DNA of 64,000 nucleotides from NCBI GenBank assembly GCA_041398825.1, contig JAWKTX010000011.1, positions 124,001-188,000 of the forward strand. Direction: 5' to 3'. Numbering within the stretch: the first letter of the stretch is position 1; every line of letters starts with the position of its first letter. Below the pieces are notes generated by a model. The model searched no databases. It was not told where the DNA came from and saw nothing but the letters and a program-made list of their open reading frames with translations. This document shows positions 26,906-35,063 of this stretch, piece after piece. The DNA is from Planctomycetaceae bacterium. GTDB lineage: Bacteria; Planctomycetota; Planctomycetia; Planctomycetales; Planctomycetaceae. A program made the translations under genes and the position numbers.

Positions 26906-29072
26906 TGGGGATCACAATATCATTCATAAACTGGTAGTACTCGATACCTTCGAGCACACCAGAGGCATGGGGGGTTGAAGCAAAATAGATTCGGGGGCGT
27001 TTCCGAAGATGTTCCAGCTCGCTGCTGTAGTTCGAAACGACGACTCCCAGAGTCTTTCCAAGCAGCATGCCGGCATCATTACCGGAATCGCCAGCCACAA
27101 GGACCCGTTCCGGCAGAAAGCCCCATTTCCAGAGCAGGTGCCGAATCGACAAATCCGCTCCACCACGAACGGGGATTACATCCAGGTACATACCAAGTGA
27201 CAACACCACCTTAGCCCGCAACCCGGCCTCGCGCAGTAATTTTCGAATCGCTGCAGGTTTCGGCGCGAGCGAAGTGTCCACTTCATAACAGACTTTATAG
27301 GGCCCCTGATGCTCTTCCGGTTGTGGAAATACGCCGGGCAATCGATCCAGCACCTTCCGCACCTCATCGGGTTCCCATGCATCACCGATCTGCTTTTGCC
27401 AGGTCAGATCGGGCGTTAAACTCTTCCCATAGTGCAGACCAGTCCCGGAGTCTGTTGAGAGCACGTCCGGAACCGGAATTCCAAGTTCCTCAATCAGATT
27501 CATTGCGCTTTCAAGTGTTCTTCCGGTGGCGATTCCAAATCCAACGTTCTCGACGTCCTGAACGACGGACATGAGCCGGTGTAGTGCCTCATCGTCTCCT
27601 GTCAGGGTATTGTCCAAATCCGTGATAATCAGCCGATCAAAGGCCGGCAATTGTCGATGCTTAGCGCGTTCTGAAGCCGCAACCGGGGTCTCCGAATGCT
27701 GCACAATGTCTCGAACATCCCTCAGATAACGATCGACGTGCTTGCTCCAGCTGTAATGCTCCCGCGTTCCGGTGATCCCGTTTGCGGACCATTCGTCCCA
27801 TCGCTTCGGTTCACACAGAACTCTCAGCAGCGCCTTCTCGATGTCTTTTTCTGACAGCGGGTCTACCAACAATCCATTTCGACAGTTCGCAATGATGTCC
27901 GTGGGACCGCCATCGTTCGTGGCCACAATGGGAACTCCACTGGCCGCTGCTTCAAGCAGAGTGAGCCCGAACGGTTCCGTTAGCGCTGGATTGATAAAGA
28001 CGCCCCGTCCCTGTGCAGCCAGTCGATAAAGATCCGGCACATCGGACGGTGAATGCGATTTGGGGTACGCGACCAACCCATACAGATCGAAACGATCGAT
28101 CAGGTAAAGTACATTGTTCAGGACGGACTGCTGTGACTTGGGAAGTTCCCGCAGGTCTTCGCGAGTCCCCATCACCAGAACCAGGTTCGCGGCCTCCTGA
28201 AGACGTTCACTTCCACCATACACACGCACCAGCATTTCAAGGTTCTTGCGTTCATCCGGCCTTGCCATTGCAAGGATCATCGGTTTGCCCGGATTTCGCA
28301 GAAAGCAGCTCAATTCTTCCGCAATCCGAGGTGGCTGCCAATTGCTGTCTGCAGGACGGAATGCCGACAAGTCAACACCCGGCGGTATCACTTCCATGCG
28401 ATCCGGCTGGTAGTGATCGTACAGTTCGTACTGTTGCTCAACTTCCTGATTTGTACTCGTCACCACCATCGAAGCGGTTTCAAGAGACGTTTCCTCTGCC
28501 TCGACACGCGTTAGAAATCTGTACCTGCGTTCCAGTACCTGTGGATCACTGTTGTCGAGCGCCAGGCGTTGCCGTTTCACACGCCCGAGAGAATGCCCTG
28601 TGAAGACAAAAGGGATATGCAGGAGTCGCGACAACTGAGCTCCGGCGAAGCCTGCATCTGCATAGTGCCCGTGAATCAGGTCCGGCAGCCCATGCTTTCG
28701 GAAATGGACAAGCGCCTGATCAATGAACAGCTCCAGGTACGGCCACAACGACTCCTTACGCAGATAGCGTTTCGGCCCGAACGGAATTCGCACAAGCCTC
28801 GCCTTCTCCCCAATTCGCTCTTCGAGCTGTGCGTACTGTGCGTCGACTCGACGATCGATCACCTGTCGCGTAATTAACTCGACTTCGCGAACTTCATCGC
28901 GTCTCCCAAGTTCCTCCGCCAGTTCGAGAACATAGCGGGTTTGACCGCCAGTGTCAGAGTCGCGGCCCAGTTCAGGTTCATGCACACGGATCAAACCGTG
29001 AAGACTTAAGAGCGTGATCTTCAAACCATTACCCGTCGACACGGTTGGTGGTTCCTTTCGATCTGTTTTCAT
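26889..29072 (-). CDS. Sucrose-phosphate synthase with fused C-terminal HAD phosphatase-like domain
   Basis: About 727 residues from the ATG at 29072; a GTG at 29096 would add eight. An N-terminal GT-B glycosyltransferase family 4 part begins LLSLHGLIR and carries DTGGQTRYVLELA, HGHYADAG, the ARPDERKN donor loop and PALTEPFGLTLLEAAASG with the EX7E motif, all typical of sucrose-phosphate synthase. From about residue 480 there is a HAD-IIB domain: ITDLDNTLT, GIATGRT, VLVAGDSGNDAGML. The HAD triad Asp is present, so this domain may be active rather than vestigial; a separate HAD gene also sits in the operon. Makes sucrose-6-phosphate from UDP-glucose (or ADP-glucose) and fructose-6-phosphate; sucrose is a known compatible solute in marine planctomycetes. 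Confidence 0.92.
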   Translation of the reverse strand: MKTDRKEPPTVSTGNGLKITLLSLHGLIRVHEPELGRDSDTGGQTRYVLELAEELGRRDEVREVELITRQVIDRRVDAQYAQLEERIGEKARLVRIPFGPKRYLRKESLWPYLELFIDQALVHFRKHGLPDLIHGHYADAGFAGAQLSRLLHIPFVFTGHSLGRVKRQRLALDNSDPQVLERRYRFLTRVEAEETSLETASMVVTSTNQEVEQQYELYDHYQPDRMEVIPPGVDLSAFRPADSNWQPPRIAEELSCFLRNPGKPMILAMARPDERKNLEMLVRVYGGSERLQEAANLVLVMGTREDLRELPKSQQSVLNNVLYLIDRFDLYGLVAYPKSHSPSDVPDLYRLAAQGRGVFINPALTEPFGLTLLEAAASGVPIVATNDGGPTDIIANCRNGLLVDPLSEKDIEKALLRVLCEPKRWDEWSANGITGTREHYSWSKHVDRYLRDVRDIVQHSETPVAASERAKHRQLPAFDRLIITDLDNTLTGDDEALHRLMSVVQDVENVGFGIATGRTLESAMNLIEELGIPVPDVLSTDSGTGLHYGKSLTPDLTWQKQIGDAWEPDEVRKVLDRLPGVFPQPEEHQGPYKVCYEVDTSLAPKPAAIRKLLREAGLRAKVVLSLGMYLDVIPVRGGADLSIRHLLWKWGFLPERVLVAGDSGNDAGMLLGKTLGVVVSNYSSELEHLRKRPRIYFASTPHASGVLEGIEYYQFMNDIVIPNDWID

Positions 29073-29427
29073 CCGACAGCTCAGAATTCTGGCCACGGCC
29101 AGTTCTGCATCGAACGTCTGACTCGAAGCTCAACCCATTATTAACTTGAGTCGCTCACTGTCAGAAGTAGGTAAGAGCGGGATTTTGATGTGCGCGATGG
29201 ACCCGACTGATCAGCTGGCACTGTCGCGCACTTTCAAAAGCCGTTTTAGACACGCGAGTCCATTTGACCAGCATCTGGACCTGTCGATCTGAAAAGAAAA
29301 CCAGTTAATTCGACAAATCACAGATCCGGGGTGAACATCTATCCCCAAAAACACACGCCGCGGATTCCGGCCCGGTTGACAGAGAATGCCCCTGCTGCCG
29401 AGGCCAGGGCATTTCATCAGCGATCTT
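29073..29427. other. Intergenic region upstream of the sucrose operon
   Basis: About 350 bases without a credible gene, between the aldehyde dehydrogenase stop and the sucrose-phosphate synthase start. It holds an inverted repeat (AATGCCC near 29387 with GGGCATT near 29408) that could form a hairpin 3' of the dehydrogenase transcript, but no T run follows on the minus strand. A promoter for the sucrose operon is expected here. Confidence 0.55.
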
Positions 29428-30798
29428 CTACTTCACCCAAATCGACTTGATATTGGTGAATTCTCGGATCCCAAACGCACTCAACTCCCGACCGTAACCA
29501 GAATCCTTGACACCACCAAAAGGCATCCTCGGATCAGACTTAGTGACTTCATTCACGAAGACTGACCCTGATTCCAACTGCGGCAGAAGGTCAGAGACAC
29601 GATCGACGTCTGCCGTCCAGATGCTGGCCCCCAATCCGAATCTTGACTGATTTGCGAGATGAATGGCCCGTTCGGCTGTGTCGAAAGGAGTCACAGCCGC
29701 AACGGGTCCGAACAGTTCTTCATCGAATGCAACCATGCCCGGAGTCACATTTGAAAGCACCGAGCAGGGATAAAAAGCCCCGGCGCCGTCCGGAATCCTG
29801 CCCCCCAGACGTAATTCTGATCCCTGCCGGATTGACTGCTGTACCTGCTTATGAAGTTCATCCCGCAAGTCACGTCGTGCCTGCGGTCCGAGCTGCGTTG
29901 ATTCGAGCAGTGGATCGCCAGGCGTCAGCTTTTCCATCCCTTCAATCATGGCCTCCACGAATTCATTGTAGATCCGCTCATGAACCAGAAAACGCTTGGC
30001 CGCGATGCAACTCTGGCCGCTGTTCATGGTTCTCGCCGCAACCGCAGCCTCTGCTGTGGACAGGATGTCAGCATCCTCAAGAACAATAAATGGGTCTGAG
30101 CCCCCAAGTTCCAGTACGCATTTTTTGAGATGCTGTCCTGCATTTGCAGCAACGCTGCGTCCAGCACTTTCGCTGCCGGTCAACGTGACCGCTCTTACTT
30201 CCCGGCGAGCAAGCACGTCGGGCACTTGTTTTGAACCGATCAGCAAAGATTGAAAAGCATCCTCCATCACTCCTGCATCGGTAAAGATTCTCTGTATGGC
30301 CAACGAACAACCGGTCACGTTCGAAGCATGCTTCAGCAGTGCCGTATTGCCGGCCATCAATGCGGGAGCAGCGAAACGAAACACCTGCCAGAATGGAAAA
30401 TTCCAGGGCATGACGGCCAGGACAGGACCAAGAGGCTCATACGAAACGCAACTGTGTCTGGCCTCAGTCTCCACAGATTCTGGTTGCAGAAAGCGTGCCG
30501 CGTGGTTCGCATAGAATTCACACGTCATCGCGCATTTCTCAATCTCCGCCCGAGACTGAAGAATTGGCTTGCCCATTTCCATCGTCATCAATTCTGCAAA
30601 CTCGCGGGAGCCAGCTCGAAGGCGACCCGCCACTTGCCTAAGGCACTGAGCACGATGGTCCATCCCGGTCGTTCGCCACTCTTTGAAAGCCATCCACGAA
30701 CGGCTCACACAATCCATCGTGCGAGAGATCGAGAACTCTTCATAGCGTTCAATCAGTTGTCCATCGAATGGATTCGTCGAACTCAGACTCATTTTCAT
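29428..30798 (-). CDS. NAD(P)-dependent aldehyde dehydrogenase, succinate-semialdehyde type
   Basis: 456 residues. Aldehyde dehydrogenase motifs are intact: PWNFPFWQVFRFAAPALMAGN, catalytic base region LELGGSDPFIVL, and nucleophile MNSGQSCIAAKR. The short length and the MNSGQSCIA stretch are characteristic of the Sad/GabD-like branch (succinate semialdehyde), and PRMPFGGVKDSGYGRELS near the C terminus agrees. The reaction is oxidation of a semialdehyde to the acid with NAD or NADP. Neighbours give no further hint to its substrate. ATG at 30798 with GGGGA directly upstream; a second ATG six bases further in is possible. Confidence 0.9.
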   Translation of the reverse strand: MKMSLSSTNPFDGQLIERYEEFSISRTMDCVSRSWMAFKEWRTTGMDHRAQCLRQVAGRLRAGSREFAELMTMEMGKPILQSRAEIEKCAMTCEFYANHAARFLQPESVETEARHSCVSYEPLGPVLAVMPWNFPFWQVFRFAAPALMAGNTALLKHASNVTGCSLAIQRIFTDAGVMEDAFQSLLIGSKQVPDVLARREVRAVTLTGSESAGRSVAANAGQHLKKCVLELGGSDPFIVLEDADILSTAEAAVAARTMNSGQSCIAAKRFLVHERIYNEFVEAMIEGMEKLTPGDPLLESTQLGPQARRDLRDELHKQVQQSIRQGSELRLGGRIPDGAGAFYPCSVLSNVTPGMVAFDEELFGPVAAVTPFDTAERAIHLANQSRFGLGASIWTADVDRVSDLLPQLESGSVFVNEVTKSDPRMPFGGVKDSGYGRELSAFGIREFTNIKSIWVK

Positions 30799-31523
30799 TC
30801 GTCCCCTGCTATCCGGGTTGATCCACGCAAATTCGAATCGCCCTGCCGCTAAACATTAAAGCCAATTGTCGCCGGCAGCCAAAAGTCGAAATTCAAACCC
30901 CGCTAAAACCTTCGTGTCAGCATCATATCAGGATGCGACAATGCCGCACGAAATTCAGTCATGGCATGTTTGGCGGCGGTGTGTTGTTCTTGACACGGAT
31001 GGCGGGGCAACCATTCGTGAAACGTCTTCATGCTGGTATCTATGGCGATGGCTGACGACTTTCCCGAGCGTGCGTGAGCGGCGCAACCGAGGCTCTCCGA
31101 GAAGTGCAGGGGAGAAACGCCGAGGGCGGTAGTAAAACACAGAATCGGGCAAAGCCGATGCAGGGGCCGGGCCACCACCTTTTGCACCAACCTTTTCGCC
31201 TTCGATTGATGGATTGATATTTTCTTGACAGCCTTCGCCCTGACGATGGCGACCGCATCAAAAAATCAATCATCCGCACCATCACGCCTTCCAGCACGAG
31301 CGCCCGCTCTGGCTCCAGCGATTGCCGACAGCTTCCGCCGATTGCCTCGCTGGCAAACGAGCAAAATCACTCTGGTGGATTCGCCTCAACGATTTGGCTT
31401 GATACTTCCGGATGCAATTCAAAGTCCTGAGCCGATCCGGAGCGACACAACTTTCATCGAAGGGCCGTCACCGCCAACACGGTTCAACTCTTCGTCGGTT
31501 CAATTGAAACATTTCGTTCCAGC
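30799..31523. other. Gene-poor region with no assigned gene
   Basis: About 725 bases. Several open frames of 60-100 codons exist on both strands (for example plus 31225-31533, minus 30903-31190) but none has a ribosome binding site, recognisable domain or neighbour support. The part 30940-31230 has a different feel from the flanks (GC-rich with runs such as GGGCGGTAG) and may be a decayed gene or a multi-copy repeat; I cannot name it. Confidence 0.5.
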
Positions 31524-31620
31524 TGTCCATTGAAAAACCGGGACAGGCACGCAGGACAACCGGAATCCATCGTGTTTTGAGGTGTCCTGCTCAAGCCAGT
31601 CCCGTTTTCAAAACGCTGCC
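31524..31620 (-). repeat. ~96-bp palindromic repeat, copy 3
   Basis: Minus strand orientation as copy 2, with TGTCCATTGAAAAACCGGG at one end and a rearranged other end (CCCGTTTTCAAAACGCTG). The core GGACAGGCACGCAGGACAAC to GAGGTGTCCTGCTCAAGCC matches copy 2 almost base for base. Its right end is four bases from the stop of the small membrane protein gene at 31624. Confidence 0.85.
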
Positions 31621-31623
31621 AGG

Positions 31624-31902
31624 CTAGGATTCGCCACCACCGAACAATTTCTTGAAAATCCAGCCTACGCCAGCAACGCCCAAAAGCACCAGTGAGATGA
31701 GCCCGCGAACAGAGCGGCTCCGCACTCGCGTGCTGGGACTATAACCATCGTCTTCCCCGGCCTGGGCAAGCATGGGAATTGTCCCCGCATCAGCATATGC
31801 ATTGACAGAAAGAGGTACGTCAGCGGCGGCGATCGTTTCTCGCTGGCTAACGAGAGTGACCAGACAAATGATTGCTGCAACAACAAGAAGATTCAGCTTC
31901 AT
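31624..31902 (-). CDS. Small exported or membrane protein of unknown function
   Basis: 92 residues from the ATG at 31902 (GAGGGG six bases upstream; a TTG at 31905 precedes it). An N-terminal signal-like helix (LLVVAAIICLVTLVS) is followed by a short polar region with Tyr-Ser-Pro and Arg-Ser repeats, then a C-terminal transmembrane helix (LISLVLLGVAGVGWIFKKLF) and a glycine-rich tail. No family recognised. The strong ribosome binding site and the two-helix layout make it a believable gene. It stands alone, between two copies of the 96-bp repeat (31524 and 32104). Confidence 0.65.
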   Translation of the reverse strand: MKLNLLVVAAIICLVTLVSQRETIAAADVPLSVNAYADAGTIPMLAQAGEDDGYSPSTRVRSRSVRGLISLVLLGVAGVGWIFKKLFGGGES

Positions 31903-31918
31903 CAATTCCCCTCTTTCA

Positions 31919-31947
31919 TTCGTTCACTGTATTTCGTTCGTTCACTG
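31919..31947. repeat. Paired 11-bp direct repeats upstream of the small membrane protein
   Basis: TTCGTTCACTG occurs at 31919-31929 and again at 31937-31947 (18-base period), 16 bases upstream of the ATG of the 92-residue protein. The spacing of nearly two helical turns would suit a protein-binding site. Confidence 0.55.
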
Positions 31948-32103
31948 AAACGACGGCCCGAAACGATTCCCGGCCGATGTGGCAAAGGCGGAAGCATAAG
32001 CCCCCCTGGTGGGCAGCACAAGCATCAGGCCATACGAAGTCGTCGTGCACCACTACGCACAACAATATCATTCGGGGCGGAATCAGGGATTAACTTAACT
32101 TAA

Positions 32104-32199
32104 CAGCCTGTTGAAGAACGGGACTGGCTCGAGCAGCAGACCTGAAAGACGACGGTTGACAGACGTCCCGCGTGCCTGTCCCAATTTTTCAACGGACAG
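32104..32199 (+). repeat. ~96-bp palindromic repeat, copy 4
   Basis: Plus-strand orientation as copy 1: CAGCCTGTTGAAGAACGGG at the left, TTTTTCAACGGACAG at the right, with inner TGGCTCGAGCAGCAG and GCGTGCCTGTCCC. It ends five bases from the stop codon of the minus-strand DUF1501 gene (32205). The remaining ~200 bases between it and the small gene at 31902 hold nothing else I can identify beyond the direct repeats. Confidence 0.87.
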
Positions 32200-32204
32200 T
32201 CAGG

Positions 32205-33689
32205 TCAGGCAATCAACTCGTCTACGACTCGACCGTGGACGTCCGTTAATCGGAAATCACGACCTGCATAATGATAGGTGAACTTCTCGTGGTCGAATCC
32301 CATCAGTTTCATAATGGTCGCATGAAGATCGTGCACGTGCACCTTGTTTTCGACAGCGCGGAATCCGAACTCATCTGTCGCTCCATGGACATATCCACCG
32401 CGTACGCCACCACCGGCCATCCACATGGTGAATCCCCAGTGATTGTGGTCACGGCCATTGATCTTGCCGGCGTTGGATCCCTTTTTCGGTAGTTCGACGA
32501 CGGGCGTCCTTCCGAACTCTCCTCCCCAGATGACAAGCGTTTCCTCAAGCATCCCACGCTCTTTCAAGTCGGTTAACAGAGCGCCGATCGCACTGTCACA
32601 TTGCTGAGCCAGACGACGGTGATTGACTTCAATGTCATCGTGGTTATCCCATGGCTGCCCCGCTCCATGCCACACCTGCACAAAACGGACCCCACGTTCG
32701 ACAAGACGCCTGGCGATCAAAATCTGGCGGGCCTGTTCGCCACTTCCGTATCGTTCCAGAACATGCTTTGGTTCGCGGGTCACATCGAATGCCTCAGCCG
32801 CCTCAGTCTGCATTCGGAACGCAAGCTCGAAGGATTGCAGTCGTGCTTCCAGTTGAGCATCGCCCGTACGTTCAAGTCGGTGACGTTCGTTGAGTGCTCT
32901 TAGAAGTTGCAGTTGCCTGCGTTGCTGAGCCGGGGAGATCCGATCGTTTCGGATGTTCTCGATGAGTTTGTCAATTTCTGTGTTCCGGGTATCGATGTAG
33001 GTCCCCTGAAACACACCGGGAAGAAACGCATTCTGCCAGTTTTGCGATTCCTGAATCGGGTAGCCGCCGGGACACATCGCGACGAACGCCGGGAGATTCT
33101 GGTTCTCTGTGCCAAGACCATACGTTAGCCACGAACCCATACTCGGGCGAACAAGCCGCGCTTCACCGCAGTTCATCAGCAGCAGCGATGGCTCATGATT
33201 GGGTACATCTGCGTGCATGGATCGAATAATGCACATGTCGTCCACGTGCTGCGCTACGCTGGGGAACAACTCGCTGACTTCGATACCACTTTCACCATAC
33301 GGCCGGAACCGATACGGGGAAGGAAACAACGCGCCTGTGGGACGTTCGGTCCGAAGGTTTCCGCTACTGATGGTTTCTCCGCCACGTTTTTGAAGCTCTG
33401 GCTTTGGATCGAAGGTATCAACCTGGGACGGACCGCCATTCATGAACAGATGAATGACGTGCTTCACTCGGGATGGAAACTGCGGAAATCCTGGCCTCAG
33501 AGGATTCAGCGGGGCGGCCAAATCGTCGGCTCCCTCGCTGCGTTTCAGCATTCCAGCCAGAGCCAATGCCCCCATTCCCATCCCACAGCGCGTCAACATC
33601 CCGCGACGCCCTACAGCAATGGGCCCAGACGCAGATGAAGAATCCGGGGCTGAATTATCCGGGAGTTCGAACGCAAATTGCTTGCTCAT
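32205..33689 (-). CDS. DUF1501 family secreted protein
   Basis: About 494 residues from the ATG at 33689 (the frame is open to 33740). A twin-arginine-like leader (GRRGMLTRCGMGMGALALAGML) comes about 30 residues in, then the DUF1501 domain: HVIHLFMNGGPSQVDTFDPKP, RSMHADVPNHEPS, VWHGAGQPWDNHDDI, GGEFGRTPVVELP and GRDHNHWGFTMWMAGGGVRGG. This branch of DUF1501 (with the FPSRVKHVIHLFMNGGPSQVD motif) is normally encoded next to a DUF1549/DUF1553 gene; none is visible on either side. Biochemical function is unknown; the fold belongs to the alkaline phosphatase superfamily. Confidence 0.88.
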   Translation of the reverse strand: MSKQFAFELPDNSAPDSSSASGPIAVGRRGMLTRCGMGMGALALAGMLKRSEGADDLAAPLNPLRPGFPQFPSRVKHVIHLFMNGGPSQVDTFDPKPELQKRGGETISSGNLRTERPTGALFPSPYRFRPYGESGIEVSELFPSVAQHVDDMCIIRSMHADVPNHEPSLLLMNCGEARLVRPSMGSWLTYGLGTENQNLPAFVAMCPGGYPIQESQNWQNAFLPGVFQGTYIDTRNTEIDKLIENIRNDRISPAQQRRQLQLLRALNERHRLERTGDAQLEARLQSFELAFRMQTEAAEAFDVTREPKHVLERYGSGEQARQILIARRLVERGVRFVQVWHGAGQPWDNHDDIEVNHRRLAQQCDSAIGALLTDLKERGMLEETLVIWGGEFGRTPVVELPKKGSNAGKINGRDHNHWGFTMWMAGGGVRGGYVHGATDEFGFRAVENKVHVHDLHATIMKLMGFDHEKFTYHYAGRDFRLTDVHGRVVDELIA

Positions 33690-34209
33690 AGCACAGTATC
33701 CGGTAGGCAGGACCACGCAACGGAGGAGACAAAAAAGCAATCAGTCAATGCCTGACTTGCTTTCTCCTGAAGGGTGGCATCGTGGGGCAGGGGACTCTGA
33801 AATCAGAGAATATGGTCAGGTATACAGTGAAAACGAAGGGGCCTCAAATCAATCATTGCAGGCGCAAGCCGATTCAGCCGATTTGGGATGAACCTGGGAT
33901 CGATTTCTGCCATTTCACCACTTTGTCGACGTTTGTGTCCCAAAAGTGGCTGACACAGAGGATTGGGTGATATGGCTGTTTGACGCTCCACAAGGTGCTG
34001 GGTATTGTACCCGGCTTCAAATCCGTGGCCAGTAGTTGGCGACGGCGGGATTTGGCCACCTCCCGAACGACGGTGGCGTGTTGCGTGTCGGAATTCGATT
34101 CTCGTCCTTCGACATTCACACAATTGTTCTGTGCTGGTGTTTCTTACCCGCCAAAGGGTCGAAATCACTGGCTGCGACCATTTCGGTCGTATCTTACAGG
34201 AGATCGGCA
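33690..34209. other. Divergent region between the DUF1501 gene and rpsB
   Basis: About 520 bases without a credible gene. It contains the probable rpsB promoter (33980-34008) and a long untranslated leader. A small hairpin (CGACC 34175-34179 with GGTCG 34185-34189) stands about 10 bases before the rpsB Shine-Dalgarno sequence. Confidence 0.65.
33980..34008 (+). promoter_or_regulatory. Probable sigma70-type promoter of rpsB-tsf
   Basis: TTGACG at 33980-33985, 17-base spacer, TATTGT at 34003-34008. Transcription would begin near 34015, leaving a leader of nearly 200 bases before rpsB. Confidence 0.6.
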
Positions 34210-34956
34210 ATGGCTGAGATTGTGGTGAAAGAGATTCTGGATGCAGGTGTACACTACGGACACCGTTCCAGTCGCTGGAACCCTAAAATGCGACCATACA
34301 TTTATGGTCGTCGGAACCAGATCCACATTATTGACATTAAGGAAACCATCCGCGGACTGATCCGGGCTAAAAAGTACCTTCTGCGCGTTGCCGCTCAGGG
34401 AAGCCTGGTTTTGTTCGTCGGCACCAAGCGACAAGCCGCAGCATCCGTGGAAGAACTTGCCGCAGAAGCAAAGATGCCTTACGTCACTGAAAGATGGCTG
34501 GGGGGCACCCTGACCAACTTTCGAACTGTTCGAAGTCGCTTGAAGCGACTTGAAGAACTCGAACAGCTGCGAGAAACCGGAGAGATCCGCAACTACTCCA
34601 AGAAGATGCAGTCGCAACTGACACGCGAATACGAAAAAATCTACCGAAACCTGAACGGTATTCGTGAGATGAATCGTCTTCCCGAGTGTCTGGTGGTTAT
34701 CGATCCGTCGAAGGAAAAGAACGCCATTCACGAAGCAAAGCTGCTTGGCATCAAGGTTGTGGCGTTGATTGATACGGACTCGGATCCGGATACAGTCGAC
34801 CTCGTGATTCCGGGCAATGACGACAGCCTTCGATCAATTCGACTGATCGTTCAGCACCTGACCGACGCGATCAAACAGGGACGCAGCCTGCGTCCTGAAG
34901 AACCACGAAAGTCAGATCCGTCGAGCGAACCAAAAGCCGTACCAAACGTTCGCTGA
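34210..34956 (+). CDS. rpsB: 30S ribosomal protein S2
   Basis: 248 residues from the ATG at 34210, which has AGGAG eight bases upstream; the frame runs open to 34036 but the family start is MAEIVVKEILDAGVHYGH. Conserved S2 segments include GHRSSRWNPKMRPYIYG, LFVGTKRQA, RWLGGTLTNF and ALIDTDSDPD. It is an essential component of the small subunit. First gene of the widely conserved rpsB-tsf-pyrH order. Confidence 0.98.
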   Translation: MAEIVVKEILDAGVHYGHRSSRWNPKMRPYIYGRRNQIHIIDIKETIRGLIRAKKYLLRVAAQGSLVLFVGTKRQAAASVEELAAEAKMPYVTERWLGGTLTNFRTVRSRLKRLEELEQLRETGEIRNYSKKMQSQLTREYEKIYRNLNGIREMNRLPECLVVIDPSKEKNAIHEAKLLGIKVVALIDTDSDPDTVDLVIPGNDDSLRSIRLIVQHLTDAIKQGRSLRPEEPRKSDPSSEPKAVPNVR

Positions 34957-34981
34957 TCCAGCTATCTTCACTGAAAACTTA

Positions 34982-35040
34982 ACTGACACGATCAGAATAA
35001 ATGCCACATGCGTCATTCGGGTGCATGTGGCATTGTCAGT
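34982..35040 (+). promoter_or_regulatory. Extended hairpin in the rpsB-tsf intergenic RNA
   Basis: An 11-bp perfect stem (35001-35011 with 35023-35033) sits on a second 7-bp stem (34982-34988 with 35034-35040), with a 12-base one-sided bulge between. There is no U-run, so it is not a simple terminator. It ends about 24 bases before the tsf start and could be an RNA-processing or translational control element. Confidence 0.7.
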
Positions 35041-35063
35041 ACATCTACGGGAGAATGAATATC

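Noticed and set aside
29384..29414. Terminator after the aldehyde dehydrogenase gene
   Set aside because: Inverted repeat present but no T run on the minus strand; kept only as a note in the intergenic entry.
31225..31533. 102-codon plus-strand ORF
   Set aside because: No ribosome binding site, no family, and it overlaps repeat copy 3.
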